Shown here: piece by piece, positions 28,001 through 38,141 of the stretch
How the letters are laid out: each line of letters begins with the position of its first letter
How positions within the stretch are numbered: the first letter of the stretch is position 1
Assembly: GCF_036417845.1 (NCBI RefSeq)
Contig: NC_089983.1
Coordinates: forward strand, 24,643,207-24,707,206
Source: Apteryx mantelli
Taxonomy: Eukaryota > Chordata > Aves > Apterygiformes > Apterygidae
Length of the DNA stretch: 64,000 bases
Reading direction: 5' to 3'
Made by a program: the position numbers and the translations under genes
The notes under the pieces: model-generated
Told to the model about the DNA's origin: nothing
Seen by the model: the letters and a program-made list of their open reading frames with translations, nothing else
Databases searched by the model: none

Positions 28001-31000
28001 CCAGATAAATGCATAGTCAGGTAGTCAGTGGCAATGACAGCAGCTATTTAAATTTAAGGGAGATGTCTTTGTGGGAGATAAAAAGCTCACGACTTATATG
28101 TGCCTGAGATTGCCCTGCTCACCTCTACCTTGGTGCTTCATTGAACTGCTCCATTTTAGTGCTATTTTTAGTGCTATTCAAGATTTTCTTGGGTATTAAG
28201 AGCTTCAGACATATAACAGAATATACAGAAGTGAATTTGCATTATTCCATCCAAGAGTCTAGGAGGAATTTGGGAAGAGTAGAAACATTTATGTTTATTC
28301 CAGCAAGTACTTTAAATTTTTTAGACTTACTGTGGAGAGACAGTAAAAGTCCTTCTTTATCACATTGCTTGACATGCTCAGAAGGAAATACAGTTACTCA
28401 GTCTACAACTACAAGTGCTCTTATATGCCTGTCTTCCTTCAGAAGATAATGTCTAGCCTTGTAATTACATTCATCTTTAGAATAATGCCCCTATAACAAT
28501 GTAGCTGCAAAAGCATCTATTCTGCTCGTAAGCATACAAGAAAGGCACAGGGTACTGCAAGTGGCAGAGTTCCTGCCAAGTGTAGGGAAAATGGACAGAA
28601 CTCTCCAGCAATCATGGCTAACTGCGCTTTAACTTCTCCTGTACAAGAGTTGGCTTTGACACCTGAATTGAAAGCATATATGCACACATAGTGGCTTGTG
28701 CCAAAAGCTTAAACTCCAGTTACACTTAAAAAGGCAGGAGATTAACCTTTTAATATTCCTTTGCAGAGAAGAAAAAGCTATGCTTTAAGAATCACGTTTA
28801 CAGTGCCATGTCCTGATACAGCCCTTTTAATTATCACTTCTACCTTTTCCCTCATTCCCTCAGTAACAATTCTGCCTAAGGAAAAATTGTATGAGAAATT
28901 CAGGGTTTGATCACTGCTCTAGAAGTATATTCCTGTCCAGAATAGGCTGTATGGGATGGCTTAGACCTTACTCCGGCAAAAGTGGCTGGATGTAACCAAA
29001 ACAACAACATTTTGGTTCAAATGTTTCTGACCTCTATAGTTGCAACTAAAAAACTTTTAAAATTGTTTAATAGGAAAGAGCTTGTCTGTATGAACAGTTT
29101 CAAAATGGCTTATTGTACCCTTCGTTTAACCCATGACTGCATCTGTCTGTACAAAAGTCAGGGTACTGCTGTTCTATTTTAAAAGTTTCCACCTAGTTAG
29201 GGGGCAGGGATAGCATTAGGTAGCAAGTTATTCACCATGAACAATTTACAAATATTCACTAAAATGTGTTCACAAGTTGTTCAGAAGTGTTTTAACCAAA
29301 AAAAAACAAAACAAAAAAACCCCAAGACTAAGCTATAAAGAAAATGTGTTCGTGGAAAGCAATTTGATCAGGTCTGTGCAATTCCCGTTGACATCAACTT
29401 TATAGCTTGTTGAAGGAAGAAGAGGATAACTTTCTATAGATCCTAAAGAATACCCTAAAGATGCACATCTTTGGCAGCACTTATTTCTGACATTTGACTT
29501 GGACACAGACAGTGAAAGATAATGCATCTGTGCTTCCCGGGAATGCTTGGCTGGCAAGGATTAGTTAGGCAGATAGATAGTTTCAGGATGCAGCATGTGA
29601 TAGGCTAAGGCTGTACAGAAATTGGCAGATTAAATTAGTTTCACTTTCTGTTGAAATCCCAGGGGAAAGTTTAGCCGTACTATCCAAGGAAGAGCAGGTG
29701 CAGCATATTCTGCTGTGTTTGTAAGAAATTTGCTGCAGAAGAAACTTAATCACGTTAATTATGCCAAATCACTGGGCTGGGGGGATTTGGTAGCTAAGGA
29801 TCTTGTTTGTCCCTGGGAAAGGAGATTTTAGCACTGCAAAAGGATCTCTGCAGCCCTGAAATAGGAACTCAGCTAGATTCAGCACTTCTGTTTCCTTGTG
29901 AGTTTTCTACTAACGATGAACCTAAACAAGACAACCCAGAATTAATTTTCTTGAACCTTGAGAAAAATTCAGATGCTATGACTATTTTCCAACTCCCAGG
30001 AATGGAATAGACATCAGCAGACTGTTTTTGTTACCTCACACCGTTAACCTAAGAGTCTTTTTTCTGCTACTTTTGTATTAATGGAGAGAAGAGGTGAAGA
30101 AGAGTAATAGAACAAAAGGAAAACCAGAAAAAGAAAATGGAATGCTTTTATTTGCATTCCCCTCTAAGTCAGTCGCTATTTCATAGTGTAATATGGATAA
30201 TTTAGGAGGTTTCAGAGCAAGGTTTTTGAGTCTGTGCATATCACCTACGCCTTTTTTTTTAACAAGGAGCACAAAGGTCCGGTCCTCTTTTTTTGTTTCC
30301 TAACAGCAGTGAGGGCTTTTTGGTTTAGGGATTAACAGAAAGTGTTGTTTTTGTTAAGATCTTTGTAATTTGGTGAGATTATTCATGCGACATTGTATTA
30401 CTATTGACGATTTCAGGAATTTACATGGTTTCACAAATTGCTCAGAAGACGACACAGCAGAAACATTTATCCCTTCAAATTGGAGTACTTCCTCAATTTC
30501 TCAATTAGTTATCTAATGCCAAAAAGGAAACCCATACAGTTCTCAACTGAAAAGACTGTCATCAACCAAGGCATTTTAGAAAATATGGGGGGGGGGAAAG
30601 AAGCAACATTTGCCATTGACTTCAATGAAGCTAGGCTTCATTAAAGGCTTTCATCATGATCTGTGAGAAAAAGTGATTAATCCATAATACTGCAATTTCT
30701 GTTGCTGTTTTACTTAGAATTATCTGCCCAATGTATTGCAGAAGACATGCAGTTATGTATGGAAATGCATATAAAGGTCTGAGGAAGTAGATTGAAAAGT
30801 TAGCAGATAAGGTAGAAGAGACAGCCAATAGAGGGAACTCAAATTGTACAGCAAATCTGAAAGAAGATAAATGGATAATTTAACAGCCATTCAGTTTTCA
30901 AGAAAGACAAAGCACAAACTACATTGCATCAGAAAAGGACTAGAAATGATGATGGATGAAACGCTTCAAGTAAGTGTTTAACACAACAGATTCACAGTTG

Positions 31001-34000
31001 CCTGCAGAATTCCCAGCTGAGGGCAAATTCAAAGAACTAAATAAGGATATGAGACTGATACGGTTTGAAGAGTTTTTCAGAATCCATTTAATAGCAAGGC
31101 AGAAGACATTGATCGGCTGCTTGGTTAAAATGTTGAAAGGAAAAGGGGTAGAAATGTTCTGTCTTTTGCACAAACCTTAGATAGAAGCAAAACAATAAAC
31201 AGCAGAGCCAAACAAGACGTTGCTTATGAAACAATAGCTCTTCTCCTCTGTGGGCAAAACCGCCGTTCTATGCAGTTATAATGAACAGACAGGTTAACTG
31301 TTTGTCTAGCAACTATAGCAACACATCAGCTGAGCTATTTCAGCAGGTACCCAGTCCTTCAGTAGCTCTCTTTCCCTCTGACAGCAAAAACACACTTGAT
31401 GATGGTCAGAGCACACTTTGTTACCAGGACCTCAGTACATATTTTCCTCCCTGAAGTACATGGCACATTTTACCAATGGAGAATCTTATTTTATAACTCA
31501 TTCATCCATATTATGTATGTTACTTACAAAGGAGTGCAACATTATTCTTGCTAGTATACCATCACCAGAAAGAAACATGACACTAACTCATACCAGAAGA
31601 GCTGACCACTTGTGCATGTATTATTAGATCCATTTCCAATCACAATTAGCTCCCTTCTGCACTGCTAACAATTTCTATAGAAGATATACCAGAAACTCAT
31701 CTTTTCTGTCAGGGAAGTTAGTGCTATTAATTTCATCTAGTTATTTCTTTAGGCACCAGAAAAATTTCTCTGGCTGAAATGCAAAAGCAATGCACTGATG
31801 CATTGTGTACTTGACTACATGGACTCCTCCTCAATAAGTCCTAGAAAGAATAACAAGTGTGAGAAGACTGCTGGGGGGGGGGGGTTATTGTTTTTAAATG
31901 ACCTCAGCCTCCTCCCAAATACAGTAATTTCTTCAGAAAAGTAATGATTAAATAGGGCCCTAAATCAGTGAGGCAATTATTTAATTCACATAAGCGCACA
32001 GCCATAGGTTCGTAGAAGTTAAGCCCTTCACCTTCTGTAGAGGGCCCACTGAAGGCAGACTTTCAGTGATCTTTTTGTTTCTAGTACAGGGGCATATGTG
32101 TAGAAATGTTTTGGGTTTTTCAAAACATCTTTCATCAAGTAATTTTATTATGAAGATCAAGTCTGTGGATGACTACAATATAGGTTCCAGTTTATCTGAA
32201 CTAATCTGAAGTTCAAGGACTTTCAAATAGATGGCTCACCTCTGGCCTATGTATTCTCTCATGAAAGCCACTTCAGCAAAACTCAAGCGTCCAGTTCAGC
32301 TTTGCTGTAACTGGTCACGACTCTCTTGACTTCAGCAATGCTTCATATGCTTACACCAGATCTCAATTTATCCCTACAGCTTCCTGGTCACTAGTCCTCC
32401 CTTTCAACTTAGAAACTGCCTACATAATAAAAGTGATTCATTAGAAAGCACTGGGTTCCAAAGAAGAGTGAACACTGTGACCTATAACTTTTTGATATGT
32501 GCTCAGTAATAAAACTGAATTTATACGGTCTTATTCCATAAAATCACTTTACAAATATTAGACCCACAGCCATACTTTCATGAGCTGTAATCTTGTCAAA
32601 GCTCGTAAGTTAAGCAAGGTCAGAACTGGTCAATATTTGGATGAGAACCTCAAAAAAAAAACAACAACAACAACAACAAAAAAAAAGCCCCTTGTGGTCC
32701 CACATCTGTGGGTTAGGGAGTGCCATGCTCCCCTTTGAAGGGATTTGGTATTAGAGTACAACAAGATGTTGTATTTGTTTTAGCAGTTTAGACTCTGGCC
32801 ACATCCGTGCTGCATCTTGGATGTTTCCAGTAACATCCTTTCCCAGAGCCAAGCTGACGCAGCAGATGAGTCCTCTGCCTCCGCACCCCCTCACTGCCCT
32901 TCCAGCCAGCAAAGAGAAGATCTAATGACAAACGCCTGCTGCTACCCATCACCCCCTCTCTGAAGGGTTTTTTTTTTTTTTTTTTTTACTACTTCTGCTA
33001 TTACTGCATTCTCTTTGCTTTATATGCCAAGAAAAGCTGTTCTCCCCTTCCGCCACCCCCATAAATAGCTTCCTCTGAATATCTCACGCTCTGCCCCTTT
33101 GGAGCTCTTCCCTCAAGCAGCCCTGCCCCTCTCCCAGGTGCCATCACTGTAGTGCTGAAGGCCCCTTTGACCTTGTTTTGTACCGGAGGAGCCTATGGGT
33201 GAGAGGAGATGCACTTTGTGACAATATATCATAGGCAGAGCAGTACACAGTGACAGAAGGTACTTAAAATTGTTAACGATGGTAGGAAAAGTCTGTGCTA
33301 TACGGCAAGTTTCTGAGAAACAGCTTAGTCGCTTTTTGAGGTCCGTAATACATAGACGCAGAAGGGAACTGCAGACTTAGCTGGCTTTTCCTAATGGCCG
33401 AGCGCGTGGCCAACAGCACGACTGCTCTCATAGCGTGCTTTAACAGCCTGTGATTCAGAACAACTTTTACACTAAATAGGCTAAAATCGCGAAGGTTACC
33501 AATCTTGTACCTATTGCTGTGTGACAAGGCAATTACATCGCAGCACAGGGACTCCATACGGGCATCCAGGTCCCAGGGCCAAGGCCGGAGCGGGGAATGG
33601 AAACTCCCCCAAGCGCTGGCTGCCCTCACGCAGCCGTGCAGATGCAGCAGCTGGCAGCAAGCGCTCCTGCGACGCAAAGCAGAGACATGATAAAACAAGG
33701 TATTTCTGGAGCTATGAGATTATCTGGTGGCATCTCATGTCAGGCAGCTCTTGAAGACCAATCCTTTTCCCACTGAAGCGAATAATAAATTGGGCCTTAA
33801 GAACCAAGATACCAAACTAGACAAATCGCTAGCAAAGCCGTTCCTATGAGGCATGCATCAAAAACAGCAGCATGAAGGAGCACTATTATCAAGGGATTTT
33901 CATGCAGTAAAACAGAAATAAAAAGTGCAGCCCAGAGGTAGAGAACCCTGACTAGGCTACAGCCAAGTAAACTTAAATAGCTTTAAGAATAAATTGTTGG

Positions 34001-37000
34001 TTTAATTCGGATCAGAAACGGGTGCTATGAATGTAGTTCAGTAAATGGTCAAGAACCTGCCAGAAGGGAGAGAAATGTGTTGCTTTTGAGGTAATTTCCC
34101 AGAAGCTTCATAAAAGAATTGATTACAGGAGTTTAATAATTAAAACAGCCAGAAATATAGTAATCAAATGAGTTTTTAATTACATCTCAAGTAGAAATAA
34201 AATCCAATTGGTGTACTTTCTATTGGAAAAGTCCTAGTGAAATGCTTTGGTAGCTGGAAAAAATAAAATAAAAGCTAATTTCCATAGGAATTATAGTAGT
34301 AGGTTTAATTAAAAGACCAGATCAGAATGAAGGAGTCCCAAAGCGAAAAGATACTAAATACGTAAGCAGTGGTTTAAACATCAAATCAATGTCTGAATAA
34401 AGACATTTAATAGACCAGATGCAAAATCTGCACTGTCAAGTATCCCTAATCTAAATTAATGCATTACAAGATAAAGTTTCTTAAAATTACACTATATATT
34501 TTGTAAGTATTCAACAGAATTAATTGCTTGTGCTGTAGTAAAACTGAAAATCAAAGATATGGTTTATTCTTTCTTAAATACTCCTTTTTATTTATTTTAT
34601 CAATGTTTAATGGTATTAGTTAACCATGAGGAGTATATTAAGTAACCTCTTCTTGTTATTTAACTGGTAAGCTCTGTTACACGTGAGTTATTAGACTCTG
34701 TGATACACATAATACTTTTACAGGAAATCTATATATTTGCTTTTGGATTTAAAAATGTGTTTACAGCTCATAAGATAACAGTGATGACCTTGAAACAAAA
34801 GTAAGACTGTGCAGATGCTTGTTGAATCCATTCCTGATCTACTTGGACCTCAGGGCTCTGCTGCAGGCAGAGCAAAGCGAACTGATCTGCGTAGCTCAAG
34901 TACCACAGTCCTGCCAGCACCCCTCGGTCTCTGCGGGGGCTGCCGAAACGGAGGCAAGAGGGGTTGCTGCTGCCCTAAGAGCACGGCATACGTCCCGGTC
35001 TGCAGCGACAGGCACAGCGCTGGGCCGTGCCACCCTGCTACTAGAACTGAGAACACTGTGGTCTCGCGGCAAGTTTGGACAACAAGATGGTACAGAAAGG
35101 ACACAGACCTAGCCTAGAGCTGACCAACCACACTGAGCCCGAGCCGGGTGTCGCAGTGAGCTCCTCCTCCTCCTTTACACGGCCTGTAGGCAGACACAGG
35201 TTGCTGTATACCATTTATGACAGGAACAAAATGTAATGAATTTTGTGCTTACAGATCCTGGGGCTGACGAGGTCAGAGTGCAGAATGCCCTCTTTGGGCT
35301 TAGAGATGTTTGAAATGTCCTGATTTTCAAACACAGGGAAAATATTCTTAAAGTGGAAAAATATTAGAAAAATATTTGATGAAAACATTTTGAAGATTTA
35401 AGAAAAAACAGCAAGTTCTACCTGTCAGTGGATGGATGCTGGCATCGCTCTGACAGGGCCCTCCGCTTTGCACAGAAAGGATCTGATGAGTTGCTGTAAA
35501 GATCTGAATATCTAATTTGCTAAATCTAGACTGACTTGGTAGCAGTAATGCAGGTGCTAGTGAGCATCAGCAGTGAGCTTTTCACACAGGGATTTATAAT
35601 GGGTTACTGCCCCTCTTTTTGGATGGGGCCAAACGAGATTTGGGAAATACATGATGATCTGAAATAAAGAGCTAAAAATAGGGAGCTCTGAGGTATGGTG
35701 ACAAGAACATTATATTTCCAAGTCCGTTAAAGCAAAGGAATGAAATGTCACCAGCAAGCAATACTATATGTGGCAGAGACCACAATAAGCTCTGCCTCTT
35801 AGGCCTGGCCCAAGGGTGCGTAATTATCTGCCCAGTCCATGCCATATTCTAAGGAAATAATTTGAAGTGGATTTGCTTCAAGTTCCATACAAATAGGGTA
35901 GTTATGGCATGATTTTTAGAAGTGCTGAGCATTTCATATTTCCTACTGAAGTCAACTGAAACTGCAAGTTTTCAGCACATCTTAAAATCAGGCCATTAAC
36001 CCTTAATTACCATATAATAGCTCAATTAAAAATCTACCAAGACTTACCTCAGTAGCTAACCAAGCTCCCATGGTTTGCAGGCTAGCTATTAAAAAAAACA
36101 GTTCTTTAGTGGTGTCTGGGCTTCTGGGGCCATTTAAAGTGGTTGCTGTTAACCCTGCTATTTAAAGCAAAAAATAAAAAAGATCAACTGCAAAGATACC
36201 TTCTTCCCTTCTCCTTTCCTTCCAATTTTCTGCACTTTCAGAGCAACTTTTGTTGCCTTCTCTATCATTCTTTTTTTCCCTGCACCAACCTTTTTTTTTA
36301 ATGGCAAATACATAGTTCCCATACTGTCAGAGAAAGCAAGAAACCCAACTTTCAGCAGAACCCACTTCTTACTAATGAAAAACGCTGCAAAAGATCCCTA
36401 CAACAGGAACTCCCTTTGTCCTGAAACTGAGCACATTACATGACTGCGTCGGAGGTAACTGGTTCACCCGTTCTTCACATCTGGGTGTTGCTGTTAGGAG
36501 GTGCTGTCTCTTTTAATGGGGAGATAAAACTATGTGAAGCAATTGTGATCTTTCCCCATACGCGTTTGATATTAAAGGAGAAGGCAAAATAAACTTCTAG
36601 CAAAGGTATGCGGTGATTATATCATTTGGGGGCTGATTCAGAGCTTAGTGAAACCAGATGATTCTCATTTGCTTTTTTGGGCTTTGGATTGGGTAAGTAG
36701 AAAAGAGGTGATTTCAGTGAAATTTAAAAAGACAATTTTTTCTTTATTTTGAGCACACAGAAATAGATGCTCTGACAGCTTAGGAAAGCACAGTACTGTT
36801 GTGGTTTACTCATCTATAGTTATATAGCAGGAAATAAGAATCTAGCACATGAGAGAATCTGAAGCTTATTTCAGTTTTGTCCAACTTGCCATCCACTTAG
36901 TGGACCTCCTCCTCAGAGGCACCAGCAACCAGATAGCCTCAGGCCTTAGAGGGGGATGCCTCAGAAGTAAGGACCAGCTTCAAGGATTAAGAGAAAGCTA

Positions 37001-37409
37001 AACTATTCAAAGCCCTTTTTGCCATTTTTGGTGCCTTACAGCCTCAACCCTCAAATCAAATGAGTATGAGATAGAGATGCCAATGAAAACCAAAGCCTCA
37101 CTTACACAGGAATGCACAGCCAGGGGTGAGGGGGGCACAGTGTGCTCTACAGACTAGACTCCATTTATCCTGTTTCCCTCTAGACTGTGAATTAGAAAAG
37201 TGGAAATGTTGTCAATATTTTCTCTCTTTTTTTTTATCTTCTTCCAGTGTCTAGTGAAGCTGAATGTGAAACTGAAGCCCATGCTGGACTCTGTGGCAGT
37301 GAACAGAGGTAAATGGAAGGAGCTGCACCAGAAAAGACTTCCTTCTCAGGCAGCATCCTCGTCCTCCTTTTCTTCTAGCTTTACTGTGTCTCTTGAAGAC
37401 ATAAATTAA
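1..37409 (+). CDS. PDE11A: PDE11A, 3' half (dual cAMP/cGMP phosphodiesterase 11A), spliced, 5' end outside window
   Basis: The coding sequence joins 1-26, 6051-6160, 9007-9097, 11430-11530, 15895-15972, 17349-17412, 20435-20509, 23356-23439 and 37248-37409. The exons join in phase into about 262 residues plus stop, closely matching the C-terminal part of vertebrate PDE11A (about 930 residues in the long human form). The family hydrolyses cAMP and cGMP in the cytosol; its N-terminal GAF domains lie upstream of this window. Visible catalytic landmarks are the metal-binding motif CHDLDHRGTNNAF (exon 6051-6160), the second metal Asp in TACDLGAVTKPWE (exon 17349-17412), and the purine-binding Gln with the clamp Trp typical of PDE11A in LQLEWIDSIC (exon 23356-23439). 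These correspond to human Gln869 and Trp872. All three features are intact and no frameshift or internal stop is seen, so the gene looks functional. The first part of the catalytic domain, including the HNWRH region, lies before base 1. Confidence 0.97.
3160..3222 (+). repeat. MIR/CORE-SINE-like remnant
   Basis: TGCCTCAGTTTTTCATCTG followed by TAAAA and a degraded tail matches the well-known 3' half of MIR-type tRNA-derived SINEs in its reverse orientation. It is short and diverged. The match is from memory of the family consensus, not from a search. Confidence 0.5.
3695..3797. repeat. Long fold-back (inverted repeat, 42-nt arms, 19-nt loop)
   Basis: The arms are 3695-3736 and 3756-3797. The innermost part pairs CATAACTCA with TGAGTTATG. 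A two-base bulge is followed by GAATGACC paired with GGTCATTC, and the outer part pairs GCA..ATTCATTT with AAATGAAT..TGC. About 36 of 42 positions pair when small bulges are allowed. It could be a palindromic MITE remnant or a hairpin RNA precursor inside the PDE11A intron; the sequence alone does not decide. Confidence 0.8.
3962..4004. repeat. (CT)n(TA)n compound microsatellite
   Basis: About eight CT units run directly into about thirteen TA units. It is a simple repeat inside the PDE11A intron. Confidence 0.95.
6051..6160 (+). CDS. PDE11A: PDE11A exon with metal-binding HD motif
   Basis: A 110-nt exon between ctgttctcag and gtaagt. It reads TAGFQEILTEIEILALIVG and then CLCHDLDHRGTNNAFQA, and ends two bases into a Lys codon. 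The His-Asp pair in CHDLDH belongs to the class I phosphodiesterase metal site. Differences from human PDE11A are conservative (E for D, I for V, L for V). Confidence 0.97.
6527..6548. repeat. (AAAAT)n microsatellite
   Basis: About four tandem AAAAT units, a simple repeat in a PDE11A intron. Confidence 0.85.
8591..8609. repeat. poly(T) run, 19 bases
   Basis: Uninterrupted T run in the intron upstream of exon 9007-9097. It may be the tail of a minus-strand retroposon, but no attached body is recognised. Confidence 0.9.
9007..9097 (+). CDS. PDE11A: PDE11A exon
   Basis: A 91-nt exon after tttcag and before gtacaa. Its first G completes the split Lys codon. It then reads SGSALAQLYGTSATLEHHHF and NHAVMILQSE, essentially identical to mammalian PDE11A, and ends in phase 0. 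Confidence 0.97.
9098..11429 (+). other. PDE11A intron
   Basis: Runs from gtacaa to attatag. It contains a degraded CR1-like LINE 3' fragment at about 10205-10350. Otherwise it is unremarkable AT-rich sequence. Confidence 0.85.
10205..10350 (+). repeat. Old CR1-like LINE 3' fragment
   Basis: The run CACTGGAACA, then TTCCTGGGAAGTGGTGAATT, and later AATTAGATGAAAGTTTATAG keeps the order of landmarks in the 3' end of amniote CR1 elements (CACTGGAACA.. GGGAAGT.GTGGA.. ACTGGATGAAATTCTA). It is heavily diverged, so it is an ancient insertion. Identified by eye only. Confidence 0.55.
11430..11530 (+). CDS. PDE11A: PDE11A exon
   Basis: A 101-nt exon between attatag and gtaagt. It reads GHNIFANLSSKDYSDLMQLL and KQSILATDLTLYF, then two bases of a Glu codon. 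It matches the helical catalytic segment of PDE11A, with D for E (SSKDYS) as the visible change from human. Confidence 0.97.
12200..12285. repeat. Tandem repeat of a 19-bp unit
   Basis: Four copies of TATTTCAAYATCAAATAAT start at 12200, 12228, 12248 and 12268. The last is degraded at its end. It is a minor intronic minisatellite. Confidence 0.85.
13154..13176. repeat. Perfect 8-bp hairpin
   Basis: GATCCCTC (13154-13161) and GAGGGATC (13169-13176) are exact reverse complements around a 7-base spacer. It is a small structure within a PDE11A intron, with no known role. Confidence 0.7.
15035..15160 (+). repeat. MIR-like tRNA-derived SINE remnant
   Basis: GGGCTCTGGACTGGCACTCA is followed by GTGTCACCATGGGCAAGTCA and a pyrimidine-rich stretch. 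This is the order seen in MIR-type SINEs (..TGTGTGACCTTGGGCAAGTCACTT..). It is diverged and was called by eye. Confidence 0.6.
15895..15972 (+). CDS. PDE11A: PDE11A exon
   Basis: A 78-nt exon between gttgcag and gtgagc. It completes a Glu codon, then reads RRTEFFELVSKGVYDWNIKD and HREIF, and ends two bases into an Arg codon. Human has KGEYDWNIKNHRDIF here, so Val replaces Glu and there are conservative D/N and E/D changes. Confidence 0.97.
15973..17348 (+). other. PDE11A intron
   Basis: A 1.4-kb intron from gtgagc to tttttcag. AT-rich with A/T-only stretches near 16960-17045. No gene or repeat family is recognised. Confidence 0.85.
17349..17412 (+). CDS. PDE11A: PDE11A exon with second metal-site Asp; GC splice donor
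   Basis: A 64-nt exon after tttttcag. It completes an Arg codon and reads SMLMTACDLGAVTKPWEISR Q. The Asp in ACDLG is the conserved metal ligand of the family. The exon ends CAG and is followed by gcaagt, so the donor is GC rather than GT. The rest of the donor is a perfect consensus and the reading frame continues correctly into 20435. Confidence 0.95.
17413..20434 (+). other. PDE11A intron of GC-AG type
   Basis: Begins gcaagt and ends tattttag. No GT near the exon end would keep the conserved protein sequence. Inside are ordinary AT-rich sequence and random short open frames on both strands (for example 18631-19189); no gene is recognised. Confidence 0.85.
20435..20509 (+). CDS. PDE11A: PDE11A exon
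   Basis: A 75-nt, phase-0 exon between tattttag and gtaagt. It reads AAELVTSEFFEQGDRERSEL KLTPS. Human has VAELVTSEFFEQGDRERLEL, so the first residue is Ala for Val and one Leu is Ser. The length of 25 codons is the same. Confidence 0.97.
20510..23355 (+). other. PDE11A intron
   Basis: Runs from gtaagt to caattcag. AT-rich with no recognised gene. Around 21420-21470 there is a faint trace of an ancient amniote repeat (ACCAAATCTAGTCCTGAGTA), too short to assign. Confidence 0.85.
23356..23439 (+). CDS. PDE11A: PDE11A exon with nucleotide-selectivity Gln and clamp Trp
   Basis: An 84-nt, phase-0 exon between caattcag and gtaatt. It reads AIFDRNRKDELPRLQLEWID and SICMPLYE. The Gln of LQLEW is the invariant purine-binding glutamine. 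The Trp three residues on is the hydrophobic clamp residue characteristic of PDE11A, where many other PDEs have Phe. The last residue is Glu instead of human Gln. Confidence 0.97.
30587..30596. repeat. poly(G) run, 10 bases
   Basis: Uninterrupted G run in the last PDE11A intron. Confidence 0.9.
31873..31884. repeat. poly(G) run, 12 bases
   Basis: Uninterrupted G run in the last PDE11A intron. Confidence 0.9.
32562..32651 (+). pseudogene. 5S rRNA-derived retroposed fragment
   Basis: The order GCCATAC, ATCTTGTC, then AAGTTAAGCAAGGTCAG (32607-32623) and TTGGATGAGAACC (32637-32649) follows eukaryotic 5S rRNA, including diverged copies of the internal box A (AAGCTAAGCAGGGTCGG) and box C (TTGGATGGGAGACC). 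The last 30 or so bases of 5S are missing. They are replaced by an A-rich tail, which points to retroposition: a 5S pseudogene or a truncated 5S-derived SINE. The polymerase III boxes are mutated, so it is probably inactive. Confidence 0.75.
32652..32686. repeat. A-rich (AAC)n tail
   Basis: Nine As, about six AAC units and more As directly follow the 5S-derived fragment. It is most simply the retroposon tail turned microsatellite. Confidence 0.85.
32968..32987. repeat. poly(T) run, 20 bases
   Basis: Uninterrupted T run. It may mark a minus-strand retroposon tail, but no attached body is recognised. Confidence 0.9.
35905..35996. repeat. Imperfect palindrome, ancient amniote interspersed repeat
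   Basis: The left arm TGGCATGATTTTTAGAAGTG pairs with the right arm ending CACATCTTAAAATCAGGCCA. The centre contains CCTACTGAAGTCAACTG. The layout (GATTTTCAGAAGTGCTGAGC..ATTGAAGTCAATGG..AAAATCAGGCC) resembles a palindromic repeat I recall as frequent in turtle, crocodile and bird genomes. I cannot name the family with certainty. Confidence 0.6.
37248..37409 (+). CDS. PDE11A: PDE11A terminal coding exon
   Basis: Follows cttccag. It reads CLVKLNVKLKPMLDSVAVNR, GKWKELHQKRLPSQAASSSS and FSSSFTVSLEDIN, then TAA at 37407-37409. The first 30 or so residues align closely with human. The tail after QKRL is Ser-rich and diverged, and the exon encodes 53 residues against 51 in human. The tail lies beyond the catalytic core. 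Confidence 0.97.
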   Translation, partial: CLVKLNVKLKPMLDSVAVNRGKWKELHQKRLPSQAASSSSFSSSFTVSLEDIN

Positions 37410-37722
37410 GCCTGCAAATGTCAGCGCTGGTTTACGATAAGAGCTGTCTGAGAGGCTTGCATATGCTTAGGCACGCCATTAAAAAAAAATGCTTTCACAG
37501 ACATGCTTAATTAATTGGATATTATCTTGATAGCAGTAGTTTGCTTTCACTTGGAAGCTTAGTGGGTCTGAAAGAAAGGCCTGCAGTGTGACTGTGCTGG
37601 TATCTGGAGCGACATGGAAGACTTAGCACAAGAAGCATTCATTCAGCTCCACTACATTTCAGCCGCTGCTGTAAAAATCACACAAAGCTGACAACAGCCT
37701 GAAATATAAGAACTTACGGCTT

Positions 37723-37728
37723 AATAAA
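37723..37728 (+). terminator. PDE11A: Candidate poly(A) signal AATAAA (proximal)
   Basis: First AATAAA after the PDE11A stop codon. The GT-rich stretch expected downstream is weak, so it may be an alternative or unused site. Confidence 0.35.
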
Positions 37729-38141
37729 ATTAATAATACAGAGCAGAACTGGGATGCAAGTTGGTCAATTCATATGCAAGAGCTGCAGGAAAAGAGAGTA
37801 GTATGTAATTACATTGTTGTTTTGCATCTCTTTAGTACATGTTATGAATCAATTATGCCTGCTTTTGTGATGTTCCTCTCTCACTCTTCCTTCCTCTTTT
37901 ATGCTTGAATGTTCTGAAAAGCTTGCTTTGTATTCTAAAGAAGTATTTTTTTACAACAAAGCTTCTTAGTGATTGATCAGGGCCTTTAGAATTGCCTACC
38001 TTTGCTACATTTAAAAACAAACTTTATTATCTTTAAAAATACCAACCTGTCCCTGCTTTCCTGAGAAATTCATATTAACAATGCAGTAAATTTTCCTGCA
38101 AGGGGAAGTTTGTATAAAGGCAAAATATTGCATGGTAATTT

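Larger units (their letters stand above)
23440..37247 (+). other. PDE11A last intron (13.8 kb)
   Basis: Runs from gtaatt to cttccag. It contains G runs (30587-30596, 31873-31884), the 5S-derived fragment with its A-rich tail (32562-32686), a T run (32968-32987), CpG-enriched patches (about 33390-33690 and 34890-35160) and a palindromic old repeat (35905-35996). The remaining sequence is AT-rich and shows no gene on either strand. Confidence 0.85.
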
